Position numbers and translations under genes: made by a program. A DNA stretch of 64,000 nt from Aedes albopictus. Its lineage: Eukaryota > Arthropoda > Insecta > Diptera > Culicidae. The stretch covers positions 255,462,733 through 255,526,732 of the forward strand of contig NC_085137.1 of assembly GCF_035046485.1 (NCBI RefSeq), read 5' to 3'. The notes under the pieces were generated by a model, which searched no databases, was not told where the DNA came from, and saw only the letters and a program-made list of their open reading frames with translations. This document shows, one piece after another, positions 44,641 through 55,289 of the stretch. Numbering within the stretch: position 1 is the first letter of the stretch; each line of letters begins with the position of its first letter.

Positions 44641-45837
44641 ACTGGGCACTGATGGCAACAACGCAGCAGGCATGTAAATGAAGAAAAAAAAAATACTGGA
44701 TCAATTTTTTTTGAAGAGCAACATTATTTGCATGGTCGAACGAGCAGAACTCATCACGCAAGCATCACCAAGTGATGCATATGCATACTCTTATAATGAG
44801 ATGCGTCTCCCAGTAAGTGCACTTCTCAATCAACCCCAACGACTGCTACGAACTCATATGATACCGGAAGTGCAAAAGAAGATACGCAATGTGTCGCTCC
44901 ATTCTCGTCCTAAAACGCTCAGAGTTGAGGGGTTCCAGGAAGACCGAAATTGCCGCATTGCATCCTGCTACCTATCTTTGGCTGAGGGAAAAGATTACTG
45001 CTACTCCTTCACATCGTCGTACCTACCAGTACACATCTCCTGTGCCGAATTCCGTTGCGGTTGCAAACCCCAACGACACACGGAGTGAGTGAACTCTTCC
45101 CAGACGATGCGATGATGACGTTGCGGTGGCGGCGGTGGGAAGCGGCTCGCGATGACATTGTCGTTCATATCCTGCGGACAAAGTGTACTAGAGCACGAAC
45201 TGGGATGGCTTATAGCGTCAGGCTATCTCCGCTCAGCTCAGCAGCGTGTTGAGACTATTCCCCCAATTTAGGCACCGAGGGGGATGCTGGCTGAACGAGA
45301 ACATAACCCACACCGGGGAGCGATACCGGAGCATGCTCTTTCATAAATCTTTCCCTGCCTGGGTTTTGCTAACAACTGTTGTGCGGTATTTGGCAACGTC
45401 GGTCTTTGTCGGTCGAAAGGGTAGATGGCTTGGCGGCAGCAGCAGGAGGTTGGTGCTTAGAAATTAAACTTTCTTCCCGGAGAGGCATTTCTTGGCGGGA
45501 GTCAGCAGTCAGTCGTCGGAAAATGGCGAAATGCCTCGGGAAAAGTATCCAAAACACTTGTAATATTTGTACAACTCACATGAAACCGATGTAGAACAAG
45601 CTGAGCGGGTTGGTAAAAGTAATGCTGCGCCTATGGGGACAGGCAGGGCAATTTGAATACTTTAAAAGTGTTTGATTTGAAATCACATGGGAGATTTGCG
45701 AGGATAAATGAAGATGAGATTTGAGCAGTTGCACTTTCCTCAATCTCATAACAGTGTCATAGGTGTAAAGAGAGAAAACGACATTTAAAAATTTAAAAGT
45801 TGTGTCCTATAGGACACTTTACTTATAAGTAAAATTT
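44641..45837. other. No recognised gene; moderately GC-rich
   Basis: Contains an ORF at 44678-45088 (136 codons) with no recognisable domain and no splice context. 45100-45550 is richer in G+C than its surroundings. Could include host regulatory or exonic DNA, but I cannot support it. Confidence 0.35.
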
Positions 45838-46225
45838 AAAACATCTATTCCTTTTGTACCGATCGAATAACTCTCGAGAATTATTTTTATCGGGTTGCTA
45901 TCCGACATCCTGATGACGTGACCTGCCCACCATAGCCTCCCGATTTTCGCGGTGTTCACGATGGCTGGTTCTCTCAGCAGCTGACGCAGCTCATGGTTCA
46001 TTCGCTTTCTCCAACTCCCGTCTTCCATCTGTATTCCGCCGTAGATGGTATACAAAACCTTCCGTTCGAAAACTTCAAGGGCACGTTGGTCCTCTGCACG
46101 TAGAGTCCATGTTTCGTGCTCATAGAGGACTACCGGTCTAATCAGCGTTTTGAAGACAGTTAACTTCGTGTGATGGCGAACTTTGTTCGATCGTAGAGTT
46201 CTGCGGAGTCCAAAGAAAGCTCAAT
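45838..46225 (-). pseudogene. RTE-type (second family) C-terminal fragment
   Basis: On the minus strand: ELYDRTKFAI, then after a shift VYTIYGGIQMEDGSWRKRMN, HELRQLLREPAIVNTAKIGR, LWWAGHVIRMSDSNP and ILESYSIGT. The same family is found at 52296-54736 (EVFERKVLRTIYGGVQ). RT catalytic blocks are absent; it is a 3'-end fragment. Confidence 0.75.
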
Positions 46226-46439
46226 TTCCTGGCAGAATAAGTCTCTGAATTTGTCTGCTGGTGTCGTTGTTGTATATGAGTTCTTCAACTGCCTCGATTT
46301 CATGACCTTCAATAGAAGTTCAACCTCAATACATAACCTAATATTTTTCAATTTGTAATTTTGTGTTACATCTATGAAGGGACTAAACAATAAAAATGAA
46401 TAGAATTCAAAACGTTAAGCCAAATGTGATGAAAAGTCT
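46226..46439. other. Unassigned
   Basis: Short AT-rich interval. Confidence 0.4.
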
Positions 46440-46730
46440 GAAATCTCCTGATACCCCTTTAGCACTTCTGAAATGTAGCACCGGAAGCTGCATGAAACCT
46501 ACTGAAATGCCTTAAACTAATAGAAGCATCTCTGATTTCCCCTGAAAACTCCCCTGGAACAGACTGAAATCTTCTGAAACCCTTTGAAATGCTTTGAAAC
46601 TTGTTTAAAACCCTCCTTGAAACTTTTATTAAACCCCATTTAAATATCCTGGAAATTCTCAAGTAACCAACCTGACATGTCTTGAAACTTATCTGAAAAT
46701 CCACCCTGAAGCACCTTTGAAATTTACTGA
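46440..46730. repeat. CTGAAA-rich degenerate minisatellite
   Basis: Units such as CTTCTGAAACCCTTTGAAATG repeat loosely, abutting the BEL/Pao element. A similar type is at 63840-64000. Confidence 0.65.
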
Positions 46731-46782
46731 TGTTGGGGCAACACAACGCCACTGTCCTCTAATAGCGTGGGTTGCCCCAACA
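46731..46782 (-). repeat. TGTTGGGGCAAC palindrome at BEL/Pao pol end
   Basis: TGTTGGGGCAAC and GTTGCCCCAACA bracket 52 bp. The position just after the pol reading frame and the TG...CA ends suggest the start of a 3' LTR or a collapsed LTR. Confidence 0.5.
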
Positions 46783-48236
46783 TGCTCCGACCTGTAATGC
46801 AGGTCCATCACTTCCAGTGATACTGCGTTACTCCTAGCTTCTTCTTCATCCGCTGCCTTGACATCCAGGGTAGCAACCTTCGTTACAGGGTGCCGCAGCA
46901 CTCCTCCACTTGTTTTCACTGAAACTTGTCCTGCAATAGCGGAAAGAATCCGCTCACGCAGCCATCCGTTCCGGACCGATGGATCCACAACGACAGATAG
47001 ATCTCCGACTGTCGGCTCCGTACCACTTAGTACGTCCAGCGATAGTCGGGAGGTACTCCCGCACCCAACGATGCCAGAACTGATTTATCAGGTTTGTCTT
47101 CAGTCGCCAGTTCTTCCTTAGGGATTCTGAATGTTCTAAAATAGCCATTTGAGGTTAAGCAACTCCCGTTGAGATTAGCAGCAAAAAATGGTTTGGAGTA
47201 CATGAGATTTTGACTCCAGCAGCGGTACGAACGTCAGTGGTCTGGAATTGACTATTCCTTCCGCTTCGATCATCAACATGAAAAGAGTCTTGTCATCGGG
47301 ATTTCTGGTAGTCGATAGGGTGGAAAAAGCGATCTTAATCGACCTGACAAGCCTCTCCCACGATCCACCCATGTAAGGGGCTGACGGCGCCGGGTTGAAT
47401 ACCCCCAAGTAACACACTTATCATCGAAGTGTCACGGCGGCGCAGGTTTTTGTTGCGCAGAAGTCACTGTGACTTACTTCTAACAAATAAATACTTACTT
47501 GCAAGAAGTAAGTCACAGTGACTTCTGCGCAACAAAAACCTGCGCCGCCGTGACACTTCGGAGACAAGTGTGTTACTTCGGCCCACATGGTGGCTGCATT
47601 GGTGAAAACGGCTGACAGTTCCTGATTCATGTCTCTGATCTGCTGCTGTAACTCGTAGCTGGCACCCAGGAAATTTGCACCGATGTCGTTTCCGGGGGCG
47701 CACCACGTCGCACGACAAATCGTTGAACTGCCATCTTGCACGCCTCGGTGGACAGGGAATGCACCACTTCAAAGTGAACAGCCCGGATGGTGAGGCACGT
47801 AAATAGCACCACCCACCGCTTGACCAAGGAACGCCCGATCTTGACCTGAATGGGGCCGAAGTAGTCCAGCCCATCGAAGCTGAAGGGGCGAGTGTACGAA
47901 CTAATTACACACCTTAAGGTGTGCCTTCGGTAGTTATGCCACTCGCGGACACAACGCAACGGTTTGGCCTTAGAGATCTTACACTAAATACAAGTCTTCA
48001 CCAGATTCCGTACCAGCGCACGCAGGCAGAGAACATGGAAGCGCTGTCATACCTCATTTATGACCGATGTTTGCGTGCAAGTAGAGCCTATGGTACCACT
48101 CGACGACCAGCTTGGTCAGGCGATGTTTTTTCAGCAGGGTTATTGAGTACTTAGTGTCTAACCGAACGAAAATCGCTCCAACGATTCGAGTGTCCATTTG
48201 GACTACGCCACATTCGTCTATAAACGTAGACAACTT
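46783..48236 (-). pseudogene. BEL/Pao retrotransposon pol: integrase region
   Basis: Minus-strand blocks in order from high to low coordinates: KLSTFIDECGVVQMDTRI and KHRLTKLVVEWYHRLYLHAN (48055-48250, integrase zinc-binding), SSYTRPFSFDGLDYFGPIQV and VKRWVVLFTCLTIRAVHFEV (47720-47905, first catalytic Asp in GLDYFGP), a frameshifted ANFLGASYELQQQIRDMNQE (about 47595-47670), FNPAPSAPYMGGSWERLVRS (47325-47400, catalytic Glu in SWERL), EAEGIVNSRPLTFVPL, then NWRLKTNLINQFWHRWVREY (47040-47120) and VKTSGGVLRHPVTKVATLDV. Integrase inserts the DNA copy into the genome. Frameshifts and a 173-bp palindromic insertion (47407-47579) disable it. Gag, protease and RT are absent. Confidence 0.8.
47407..47579. 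mobile_element. 173-bp palindromic MITE in the integrase
   Basis: Arms of about 72 bp starting AAGTAACACACTT are near-perfect reverse complements (GTGTCACGGCGGCGCAGG..., CAGAAGTCACTGTGAC...). It interrupts the integrase between ATMWAEV and FNPAPSAP. Confidence 0.78.
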
Positions 48237-48726
48237 CCCGAGCAGAAGGGCATACCTTACAAATACCATGCGAAGAGCAACATGTGCTCTAATACCTAAA
48301 ATTGTTATTGCTGCGTTATTCTACGAAATGTTATGAGAACATCACAATAACAGTTGGAGGTATTTGAGCAGAGTTTGGTATTGATGTAGTATTTGTTGGT
48401 TTAGCAGTGAAAATAACCGAAGAACAAGATTTGTTATTACATCATGAAGTCATCGTACAAATGAAACATTTAATAACAAGAAATGTTATTAGTTTGTTAT
48501 TCAATAACTATGGCATAACAAATACTGCACTTAAAATTTTAGGTATGCATTCATTATAGAAATAACAAGACTTGTTATTTTCTAGGTGTTATTTATATTA
48601 AATTTTGGTATTCGTTTTTGTTATTTTGCCTCTTATTACCACCTAATGAAGGGCATATCAAAGTATGGTAGTATTTAAGATAAATACCTTGATATGTTAT
48701 TCACTTGTTATTTTCTTCTGCTCGGG
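48237..48726. mobile_element. 490-bp TIR element rich in TTGTTATT words
   Basis: Ends CCCGAGCAGAAGG and its complement (CTTCTGCTCGGG at 48715-48726). The interior is full of GTTATT/AATAAC words and TTAATAACAAGAAATGTTATTAG-type dyads. It lies between BEL/Pao and RTE sequences. The target duplication is unclear. Confidence 0.6.
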
Positions 48727-48785
48727 TTGTATATCCGGCTGGTTCGGTATCGCCTTCTGTCTCTCCTTCGCTTTCTGTAGCTGAA

Positions 48786-49057
48786 CCATCACTTCGCGTT
48801 CGCATCGACCACGTTCTAATAGATGGACGGCACTTTTCCGTCATTATCAACGCCAGGACCTATTGTAGCGATAACATCGACTCCAACCACTGGTGTTGGT
48901 CAAACTGCACCTAAAACTTTCCGTTATCAACAATGTACGATACCGATGCCCGCCATGGTACAACCTAGAGCAACTGAAGTAACCGAATGTCGTCTTAGCA
49001 TACGCGCATGAGGGCGAGTTCGATGTGGCCCCTCCAGATGACTGCGCTGGAGTAGTG
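48786..49057 (+). pseudogene. RTE-type fragment, first piece
   Basis: Same family as 25030-28190: DNA equivalents of IDHVLIDGRHFS, SVINNVRYR, RYNLEQLK and the DDCAGV/EDCWS block at the right edge. It is cut at 49057 by an R1-like insertion and continues at 52098. Confidence 0.75.
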
Positions 49058-52000
49058 TTTTTTTTTTTCCTTCTAAACCATAGGGGGATAAATCTGCTCA
49101 TCAGACACCCTAACAGGAAGGTTAGGGTAGTGTGGGGATGAGGCCGTCTTCTACAATGCCGGTAGAAGCCAGGACTACTCTCTCCTCGACCCACTAAAAC
49201 ACATTCCTATGGTCGCCAAACCCTACGTCTCTCCGGAACCACCAAGAAGGTATTGCTTCAGAGAGGGGCTAGTGCATATCGCACCCTCAAGGTTAGCTGC
49301 CGTAGCCTAGCAGCAACGAACATCGATGACTCGCTCTGGAGAGTCCATCACGATAGCATGCTTGCGCTTAGCCAGTTTCCCGAGTGGTCCTCGCCACTCC
49401 CTTTGTCCTCGGAAGGCGGGCAGGGTCAACCCCGCCCGCGCCCTACTGCTGAGCGGACATCAAGAACTGATGCCCACGTGCAACCCGATCTGACCTGCCC
49501 GCAAAGGAAGGGTATCACTACCCTTCAGGCCCTATCAGATGCACCCGTAGGTTGCAGACAGCAGGATCTCACCTACCCCGACCCTTGCCGGGGACCCCTT
49601 TCCAACCGCGGGCTCAGATCCAACCCAGTAGACCGACGCCACGACAGCACCGCTACCGGGACTTCCTCTCCGCGGCCACTTAATCGCTGTAAGGGTCGAT
49701 CTCGACCGCAGGGCACCGGTATGACCTACGAAGCCGACTTCGAACCCCTGGACCACCTCTTGTACTGCATCTGGACTAGCCATTCTCCGAGTCCACGCGC
49801 CACCTCCTCTGTAGCTCCCAGACGATATGGGTGATAGCCGTTGAAACGGCATTCCAGCTAATCTCATCCCTACACATTCTCTGGACCAAGTTGTCCGGAG
49901 TTGTGTCCTCCCCGCATGTGGCAAGCATGCGGTCACGCATTGTGCGAAAACGCGGGCACACGAACAACACGTGTTCCGCCGTTTCCTCTAAACCATTGCA
50001 CACTGGGCATTCGGGAGAATCCGCATGCCCGAAACGGTGTAGATACTGTCGGAAGCAACCATGACCTGTAAGGACCTGTGTCAGGTGGAATGAAACTTCC
50101 CCATGGCGCCTATTAATCCAACTATCTACCCTCGGTATCAACCTATGGGTCCACCTTCCTTTGGTGGAACTGTCCCACGCGCGCTGCCATTTGACCATAG
50201 AGGCCATCCTGACAGTTTTGCGTATGCCTCTTGTGCCGCGCATTTCGAAGCACTCCATGTCCTCACTGATAAGAATGCTGATAGGCACCATACCAGTAAT
50301 GACACAGAGAGCGTCGTGTGACACGGTACGGTACGCGCTTGCAACCCTCAGACACATAAGCCTGTAAGTACTTTCCAGCTTCCGTCGGTAGCATTCAGTA
50401 CTTAGCGCGGTACCCCACGCCGGGCCGCCATACCTAAGTATGGCCGTAGCAACACTAGCCAGAAGCTTGCGCTTACTGGCGTACACCGCTGAGCTATTGG
50501 ACATCATCCGGGACAGTGCCGCAATAGCTGTGGAGGCTCTTTTACAGGCATAATCGACGTGGCTACCGAAGGTAAGCTTATCGTCGATCATCACGCCCAA
50601 GTGCTTGACAGAGCGCTTCGACAGGATAGTGCATTCTCCTACACTGATCTCCGTCTGCTGCGCCGACTGCATGTTGTTAACAACCGTCACCTCTGTCTTG
50701 TGGTGAGCCAGCTCCAGCTTTCTGGACCGCATCCACGCCTCCACAACCTTGATCGAGTGGTCGGTAGTCAACTTCACCTCCTCGATCGTTTCACCGTAGA
50801 CTTCGAGCGTAATATCGTCGGCAAATCCGACAATCACCACTCCCACTGGGTACTCTAACCTCAACACCTCGTCGTACATGACATTCCATAACACCGGACC
50901 CAGGATGGAACCTTGCGGGACTCCTGAGGTTATGTGAAAGCACTTCCGACCCACCTTCGTGTCGTAAACTAGTACGCGATTCTGGAAGTAGCTTCCGAGA
51001 ATCTTGTACAAGTACTCCGGTATCCCCAGACGCAGGAGCGCATCGGCAATAGCAGCCCAACTGGCGCTATTAAATGCATTCCTTACATCCAGAGTCACTA
51101 CCCCGCAGAAGCGAATTCCCCTCCTCTTAGGCTCGAGTGCTTTCTCGGCGGTTTTTGTAACCGACAAGATAGCGTCTACGGTGGACCTCCCCTTCCGGAA
51201 GCCATACTGGTTGCTCGAGAGACCATTTACGCCCTCAGTGAACTTCAACATTCTATTGAGGATGATCTTTTCGAGCACCTTCCCCGCCGTGTCAATCAAG
51301 CATATTGGTCTATATGCCGACGGGTCTCCGGGTGGTTTCCCCGCCTTTGGCAATAGTACCAGGCTCTGCCTCTTCCAAGCTTCTGGGAAAACTCCCTCGT
51401 CCAGGCATTTCTGCATAGCAGACCTGAACATCTCGGGAGCTTCTGCAATAGCTACTTTTAAGGCCAGGTTCGGAACTCCGTCCGGACCTGGGGCCTTACC
51501 TACGCTAAGGGACTTAGCTATCCCCGCAAGTTCCACATCGGTGACCCTTTCCTCATCGCCAGCCCCAGTCCCCGGCTGTCCTACGAAAGGAGGCCAAGGA
51601 CTAGGATCATGACGCGGAAAAAGTCCTCCAATGATCCTCTCCAACATCTCTGGAGATTGCTCTGTAGGAGCCATCACACCTCTCGTCTTGGCCATAACGA
51701 TCCTGTAGGCATCACCCCACGGGTTCGTATTGGCACTCTGACAGAGACCCTCAAAGCAGGCCTTCTTGCTTGCTCTTATCTCGGTCTTGAGCGCGGCTTT
51801 TGCAGCGGCGAACACCACCCGCCGTTCGTTTCGCTCTTCCTCTGATCGTGCTCGCTGCATCCGCCGCCTAGCCCGTAGGCAGGCGCGGCGCAGGTCCGCA
51901 ATCGCGTCGGTCCACCAGTAAGCCGGTGGCCTCCCATTTCTAGGGTGGACTCGCCTAGGCATGGTCGCATCACACGCACGTGAGAGCACCGCTACCAGCT

Positions 52001-52097
52001 CGTCGCCGTCTAAACCGAGTAAGTTTCGCTCACGGCGGAGCGCTTCCCTAAATACCTCTTCGTCGAAGTATGATGTCTTCCACCTGGAGACATCATA
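49058..52097 (-). mobile_element. R1-like non-LTR retrotransposon, 5'-truncated, 11-bp target duplication
   Basis: The poly(A) tail is the T run at 49058-49070. The 3' UTR is 49071-49775 and a long ORF is 49776-52097. Perfect direct repeats CTGGAGTAGTG (49047-49057, 52098-52108) mark a single TPRT event into an RTE element. The endonuclease part is missing because reverse transcription stopped early. Confidence 0.9.
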
Positions 52098-52130
52098 CTG
52101 GAGTAGTGTAGAAGCAGCCAAGTGCACCAT
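49776..52130 (-). CDS. R1-like ORF2 (linker, RT, C-terminal zinc finger)
   Basis: A 784-codon uninterrupted frame. The first 11 residues (MVHLAASTLLQ) come from the flanking RTE DNA; element sequence begins at YDVSRWKTSYFD. Order: Arg-rich linker (ACLRARRRMQRARSEEE, about 84-100), RT with SLSVGKAPGPDGVPN, RQSLVLLPKAGKPPGDPSAY, NQYGFRKGRSTVDAILSV, VTLDVRNAFNSASWA, SGVPQGSILGPVLW, and FADD at 50814-50825 (residues 436-439), then the thumb. A CPVC...H...C zinc finger (CPVCNGLEETAEHVLFVCPR, about 705-725) precedes the C-terminus. The protein would copy element RNA, but without its endonuclease it cannot act alone. It is the youngest-looking TE coding sequence here. Confidence 0.9.
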   Translation of the reverse strand: MVHLAASTLLQYDVSRWKTSYFDEEVFREALRRERNLLGLDGDELVAVLSRACDATMPRRVHPRNGRPPAYWWTDAIADLRRACLRARRRMQRARSEEERNERRVVFAAAKAALKTEIRASKKACFEGLCQSANTNPWGDAYRIVMAKTRGVMAPTEQSPEMLERIIGGLFPRHDPSPWPPFVGQPGTGAGDEERVTDVELAGIAKSLSVGKAPGPDGVPNLALKVAIAEAPEMFRSAMQKCLDEGVFPEAWKRQSLVLLPKAGKPPGDPSAYRPICLIDTAGKVLEKIILNRMLKFTEGVNGLSSNQYGFRKGRSTVDAILSVTKTAEKALEPKRRGIRFCGVVTLDVRNAFNSASWAAIADALLRLGIPEYLYKILGSYFQNRVLVYDTKVGRKCFHITSGVPQGSILGPVLWNVMYDEVLRLEYPVGVVIVGFADDITLEVYGETIEEVKLTTDHSIKVVEAWMRSRKLELAHHKTEVTVVNNMQSAQQTEISVGECTILSKRSVKHLGVMIDDKLTFGSHVDYACKRASTAIAALSRMMSNSSAVYASKRKLLASVATAILRYGGPAWGTALSTECYRRKLESTYRLMCLRVASAYRTVSHDALCVITGMVPISILISEDMECFEMRGTRGIRKTVRMASMVKWQRAWDSSTKGRWTHRLIPRVDSWINRRHGEVSFHLTQVLTGHGCFRQYLHRFGHADSPECPVCNGLEETAEHVLFVCPRFRTMRDRMLATCGEDTTPDNLVQRMCRDEISWNAVSTAITHIVWELQRRWRVDSENG

Positions 52131-52295
52131 CGGCTACATGGAACGGAGTCGAGGAATCGCGCAGAGGGGAAAGGACGGTTATAATGTAGCAAGTAACCCG
52201 GCAGAATGTGGAACGTTACAATCAGAAGAACAAATAGTTAACTCGAATTTTTCAGGAGGAAAAAAGCCGACTGGAAGAAGCGGAGTGCGAACAGA
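52098..52295 (+). pseudogene. RTE-type fragment, middle piece
   Basis: Resumes after the R1-like insertion with SSVEAAKCTIGYMERS (compare CWSTVKAAINDAAESTIGYVDR at 26380-26450) and runs to EKSRLEEAECE-like coding, where a second RTE family is inserted. Confidence 0.75.
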
Positions 52296-54736
52296 CGCGA
52301 ACATCGTTTTCGGCGACATGAACGCGCAGGTAGGAAGGGATGAAATGAACAGACCGGTAATCGGACGAAACAGCTTGCACGCCGTATCGAATGATACCGG
52401 CCAGGGATGCGTAAACTTTGCCGCCTCCCGTGGTATGGTAGTCCGAAGCACCTTCTTCTCCTCCAAAAATATCTACAAAGCCACCCGACCATCAATCTGA
52501 AAAAAAAAATCGACCACGTTTTAATCGACGGTAAATTCTTCTAGAATATAACCAATGTCCACACATACCGCAGTGCAAACATAGATTCGGATCACTACTT
52601 AGTCGCTGTATGCATTCGCTCAAAACTTTCGACAGTTATTAGCACGCATCGAAGTCGAACGCCGCGGCTCAACATCGAGCAGCTACGTAACGTAGAAGTG
52701 GCTCAAAATTACGCGCAGCAGCTAGCAGTGACCCTACCAATGGAAGAGCAGCTTGGCGCAGCTACCCTTGAAGATGGCTGGAGGGACATCTGATTTGCCA
52801 TAGATAGTACCTCGTCTGCAGCACTAGGTTTCGTGACCCCAAATAACAGAAACGACTGGTACGACGGTGAATGTGAACAGTTAAAAAACGAGAACAATGC
52901 ATGGGCGAGGATGCTGCAACACCGTACGAGAGCGAATGAGGCACGTTATAGACAGGAGCGGAACATGCAGAACTCAGTCTTCGGGAGGAAGAAGCACCAG
53001 CAGGAACAACAAGACCGCGAAGCGATGGAAGAGCTGTACCACGCTAAGGACACACGGAAGTTCTACGAGGAGCTGAACCGCTCGCGCAGAGGCTTTGTGC
53101 CACAAGCTGACATGTGTCGAGACAATCACGGGAATCTTCTCACGAGCGAACGTGAGGTGGTCGAGAGGTGGCGACAGCACTACGATGAGCACCTTAATGG
53201 CGACGTTGAAAGCACCGAAGGTGACGTGGTAACAAATCTAGGAGTACATACGCAGGACGAAAGATTTCCAGCTCATAACCTCCAAGAGATTGAGGAGGGG
53301 GTTAGCCGGTTGAAAGACAACGAAGCCGCTGGAGCAGATCAACTACCAAGCTAGCTTCTAAAATACGGTGGATACCCAAGTATAGCTGATACCCATGATA
53401 GCTGAATTACAGCTTATTTAGCCGAAATTTTCAAAATTGAGCCTAAGAGCGGATTATTCATCTATTGTTCAGCAAAAATGTTTGTTGGGGAAGCACTGGT
53501 CAGAGCACTACACTGGGTTATTAACAAATTTGGGAGGAGGAAGTATTACCGGAGGAATAGATAGAAGGTATCGTGTGTCCCATCTATAAAAAAGTGACAA
53601 GTTGGATTGCGCGATCACACTACTGAGCGCTGCCTACAAGATACTCTCTCAAATCTTATGCTGCCGTCTATCGCCAATTGCATGAGAGTTCATGGGACAA
53701 TATCAGGCTGGATTTATGGGTGAACACGCTACAACGGACCAGATGTTGGCCAGATGTTGCAGAAACGCCGCGAATACAATGTGCCCACACATAACTTCTT
53801 CATCGATTTTAAATCGGTGTATGATACAATCGATCGAGACCAGCTGTGGCAATTATTCACGAGTACGGATTCCCGGATAAACTGATACGGTTGATCAAGG
53901 CGACTATGGATCGCGTGATGTACGTTGTTCGAGTATCAGATACACTCTCGAGTCCCTTCGAACCTTGCAGAGGGCTACGGCAAGGTGATGGTATTAGGTG
54001 CTTGTTGTTTAACATTGATTTAGAGGGTGTAAGGAGAGGATTAACACGAGAGCTCGCAAATTTGAGACGATGGCGGAAACGTATATCCGACTAAAGATGA
54101 AGCCAAGGTGAATTGGATTGTTGAAGACAAAGCACGTGATGGCAAAGGGCTCCAGGGAGAAATCATCGCGCCCGCCACCCCGAAATTCTATCAACAGTGA
54201 TGAAATCGAGGCGGTTGAAGAATTCGTGTACTTGGGCTCACTGGTGACCGCCGACAACGACACCAGCAGAGAAATTCAAAGACGCATTGTGGCAGCAAAT
54301 CGAGCATACTGTGGACGCCGCAGAACTCTACGGTCGAACAAAGTTCGCCGTCGTACGTGCAGAGGATCAACGCGCCCTCGAAGTTTTCGAACGGAAGGTG
54401 CTGCGTACCATCTACGGTGGAGTGCAGATGAAATACGGGACTTGGAGAAGGCGAATGAACCACGAGTTGCATCAGCTGCTGAAAGAACCACCCATCATCC
54501 AAACCGCAAAAATCGGGAGGCTACGGTGGGCAGGGCTCGTTATCAGAATGTCGGATAGCTTCCCGACTTAAATGGTTCTCGAGAGTCATCCGACCGGTAC
54601 AACAAGACGTGGTGCACAGCGAGCTAGGTGGGTCGATCAAGTGGAAAACGACACAGCCATGGACCGAGTAGAATAGAGACGGCAACTGTGTACAACCGAG
54701 GCCACTCTGACTAAGTCTGACCGGTAAGGTAAGTAA
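52296..54736 (+). pseudogene. Second-family RTE-type element, 5'-truncated
   Basis: Inserted in the first RTE copy with imperfect direct repeats GCGAACAGA (52287-52295) and GCGAGTAGA (54737-54745). Endonuclease end: VFGDMNAQVGRDEMNRPVIG and FAASRGMVVRSTFF (52300-52470). Linker frame 52833-53354: NRNDWYDGECEQLKNENN, RSRRGFVPQADMCRDNHGN. RT: EEWIEGIVCPIYKK-like (53555-53600), YQAGFMGEHATTDQM (53700-53745), EYGFPDKLIRLIKATMDR, CRGLRQGDGI, then a deletion that removes the FADD block (between LEGVRRG and FETMAETYIRL, about 54025-54080). C-terminal KVLRTIYGGVQMKYGTWRRR and KIGRLRWAGLVIRMSD follow. It has many frameshifts and a 116-bp insert at 53373-53488. Confidence 0.78.
53373..53488. other. ~116-bp insert in the second-family RTE
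   Basis: Sequence between KYGG and EALVRALH coding blocks has no counterpart in the family. It begins TACCCAAGTATAGC, recalling the TACCCAAGTAACC end at 61006, but a matching second end was not found. Confidence 0.4.
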
Positions 54737-54945
54737 GCGAGTAGATGGAACTGCTGTGCCGTTCCCAAGAAATACGAGAATTGTACCAGATGCTCAACGC
54801 ACCTCACAAAGGTTTCATACCGCGAGTCGAAACCTGTGGGGTTATAAAGACGAACGCGAAGTTATTGAAAGGTAGAAGCTGCATTTCGATGATCACCTGA
54901 ATAGGGCGGATGATGTATGCACGGGAGGCTAAGGCAACGGATAAA
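54737..54945 (+). pseudogene. RTE-type fragment, last piece of the first copy
   Basis: Continues the interrupted first-family frame: MELLCRSQEIRELYQMLNAP and GFIPRVETCG, equivalent to 26636-26730, then fades near 54945. Catalytic RT parts are absent. Confidence 0.75.
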
Positions 54946-55093
54946 GTGTCTCGCATGTGCAAATGTGTTCCTTAAAACCTCTCAAATAACACAACGTTAA
55001 TGCATGTATGTGCGTGCATACAATGTTCCATTTCCATTGCAATTGCAGCAACGAACATCCAATAAAAACAAAGGACATCAAATTCACACTTAC

Positions 55094-55213
55094 TGGTTTC
55101 TCAATTTCAAGCCTCAATTGATATGTTCGATTGGGAGCCACAGCGAAATAATACGATAGATAAACCCATAATAGAAGAAACAAGTACAAGGAAAAAACTA
55201 TTCCCACGAACAT
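55094..55213 (-). CDS. Candidate exon: N-terminal membrane segment
   Basis: From ATG at 55211-55213 the minus strand reads 40 codons, MFVGIVFSLYLFLLLWVYLS then YYFAVAPNRTYQLRLEIEKP, ending exactly at a GTAAGT donor (55088-55093) in phase 0. The first 23 residues are a classic hydrophobic membrane segment. A TCAGTC initiator-like sequence at 55449-55454 could place a transcription start about 240 nt upstream. Alternatively, coding begins further upstream in another frame (NVSYLYDDDDDNDDG, LNNRNYIESLELDRQA) that would join this frame if a GC pair in GCGCGC at about 55245-55255 were an insertion. No family is recognised, and the upstream acceptor is unclear. Confidence 0.35.
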
Positions 55214-55289
55214 GAGGAACACGACGAAGCATTCCGTGTCCTGCGCGCTTGTCTGTCCAGCTCCAAGCTCTCTATGTAGTTCCGATTGT

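Noticed and set aside
44678..45088. 136-codon ORF as a host gene
   Set aside because: No recognisable domain, starts in an A-run, no supporting splice sites or TE context.
46858..47121. Plus-strand 87-codon ORF
   Set aside because: Shadow of the minus-strand BEL/Pao pol reading frame.
51004..51612. Plus-strand 202-codon ORF
   Set aside because: Shadow of the R1-like ORF on the minus strand.
54929..55222. 97-codon membrane-protein ORF read through to its stop at 54929
   Set aside because: A GTAAGT donor interrupts it at 55093; beyond this the composition is intron-like, so only the part to 55094 is kept as a candidate exon.
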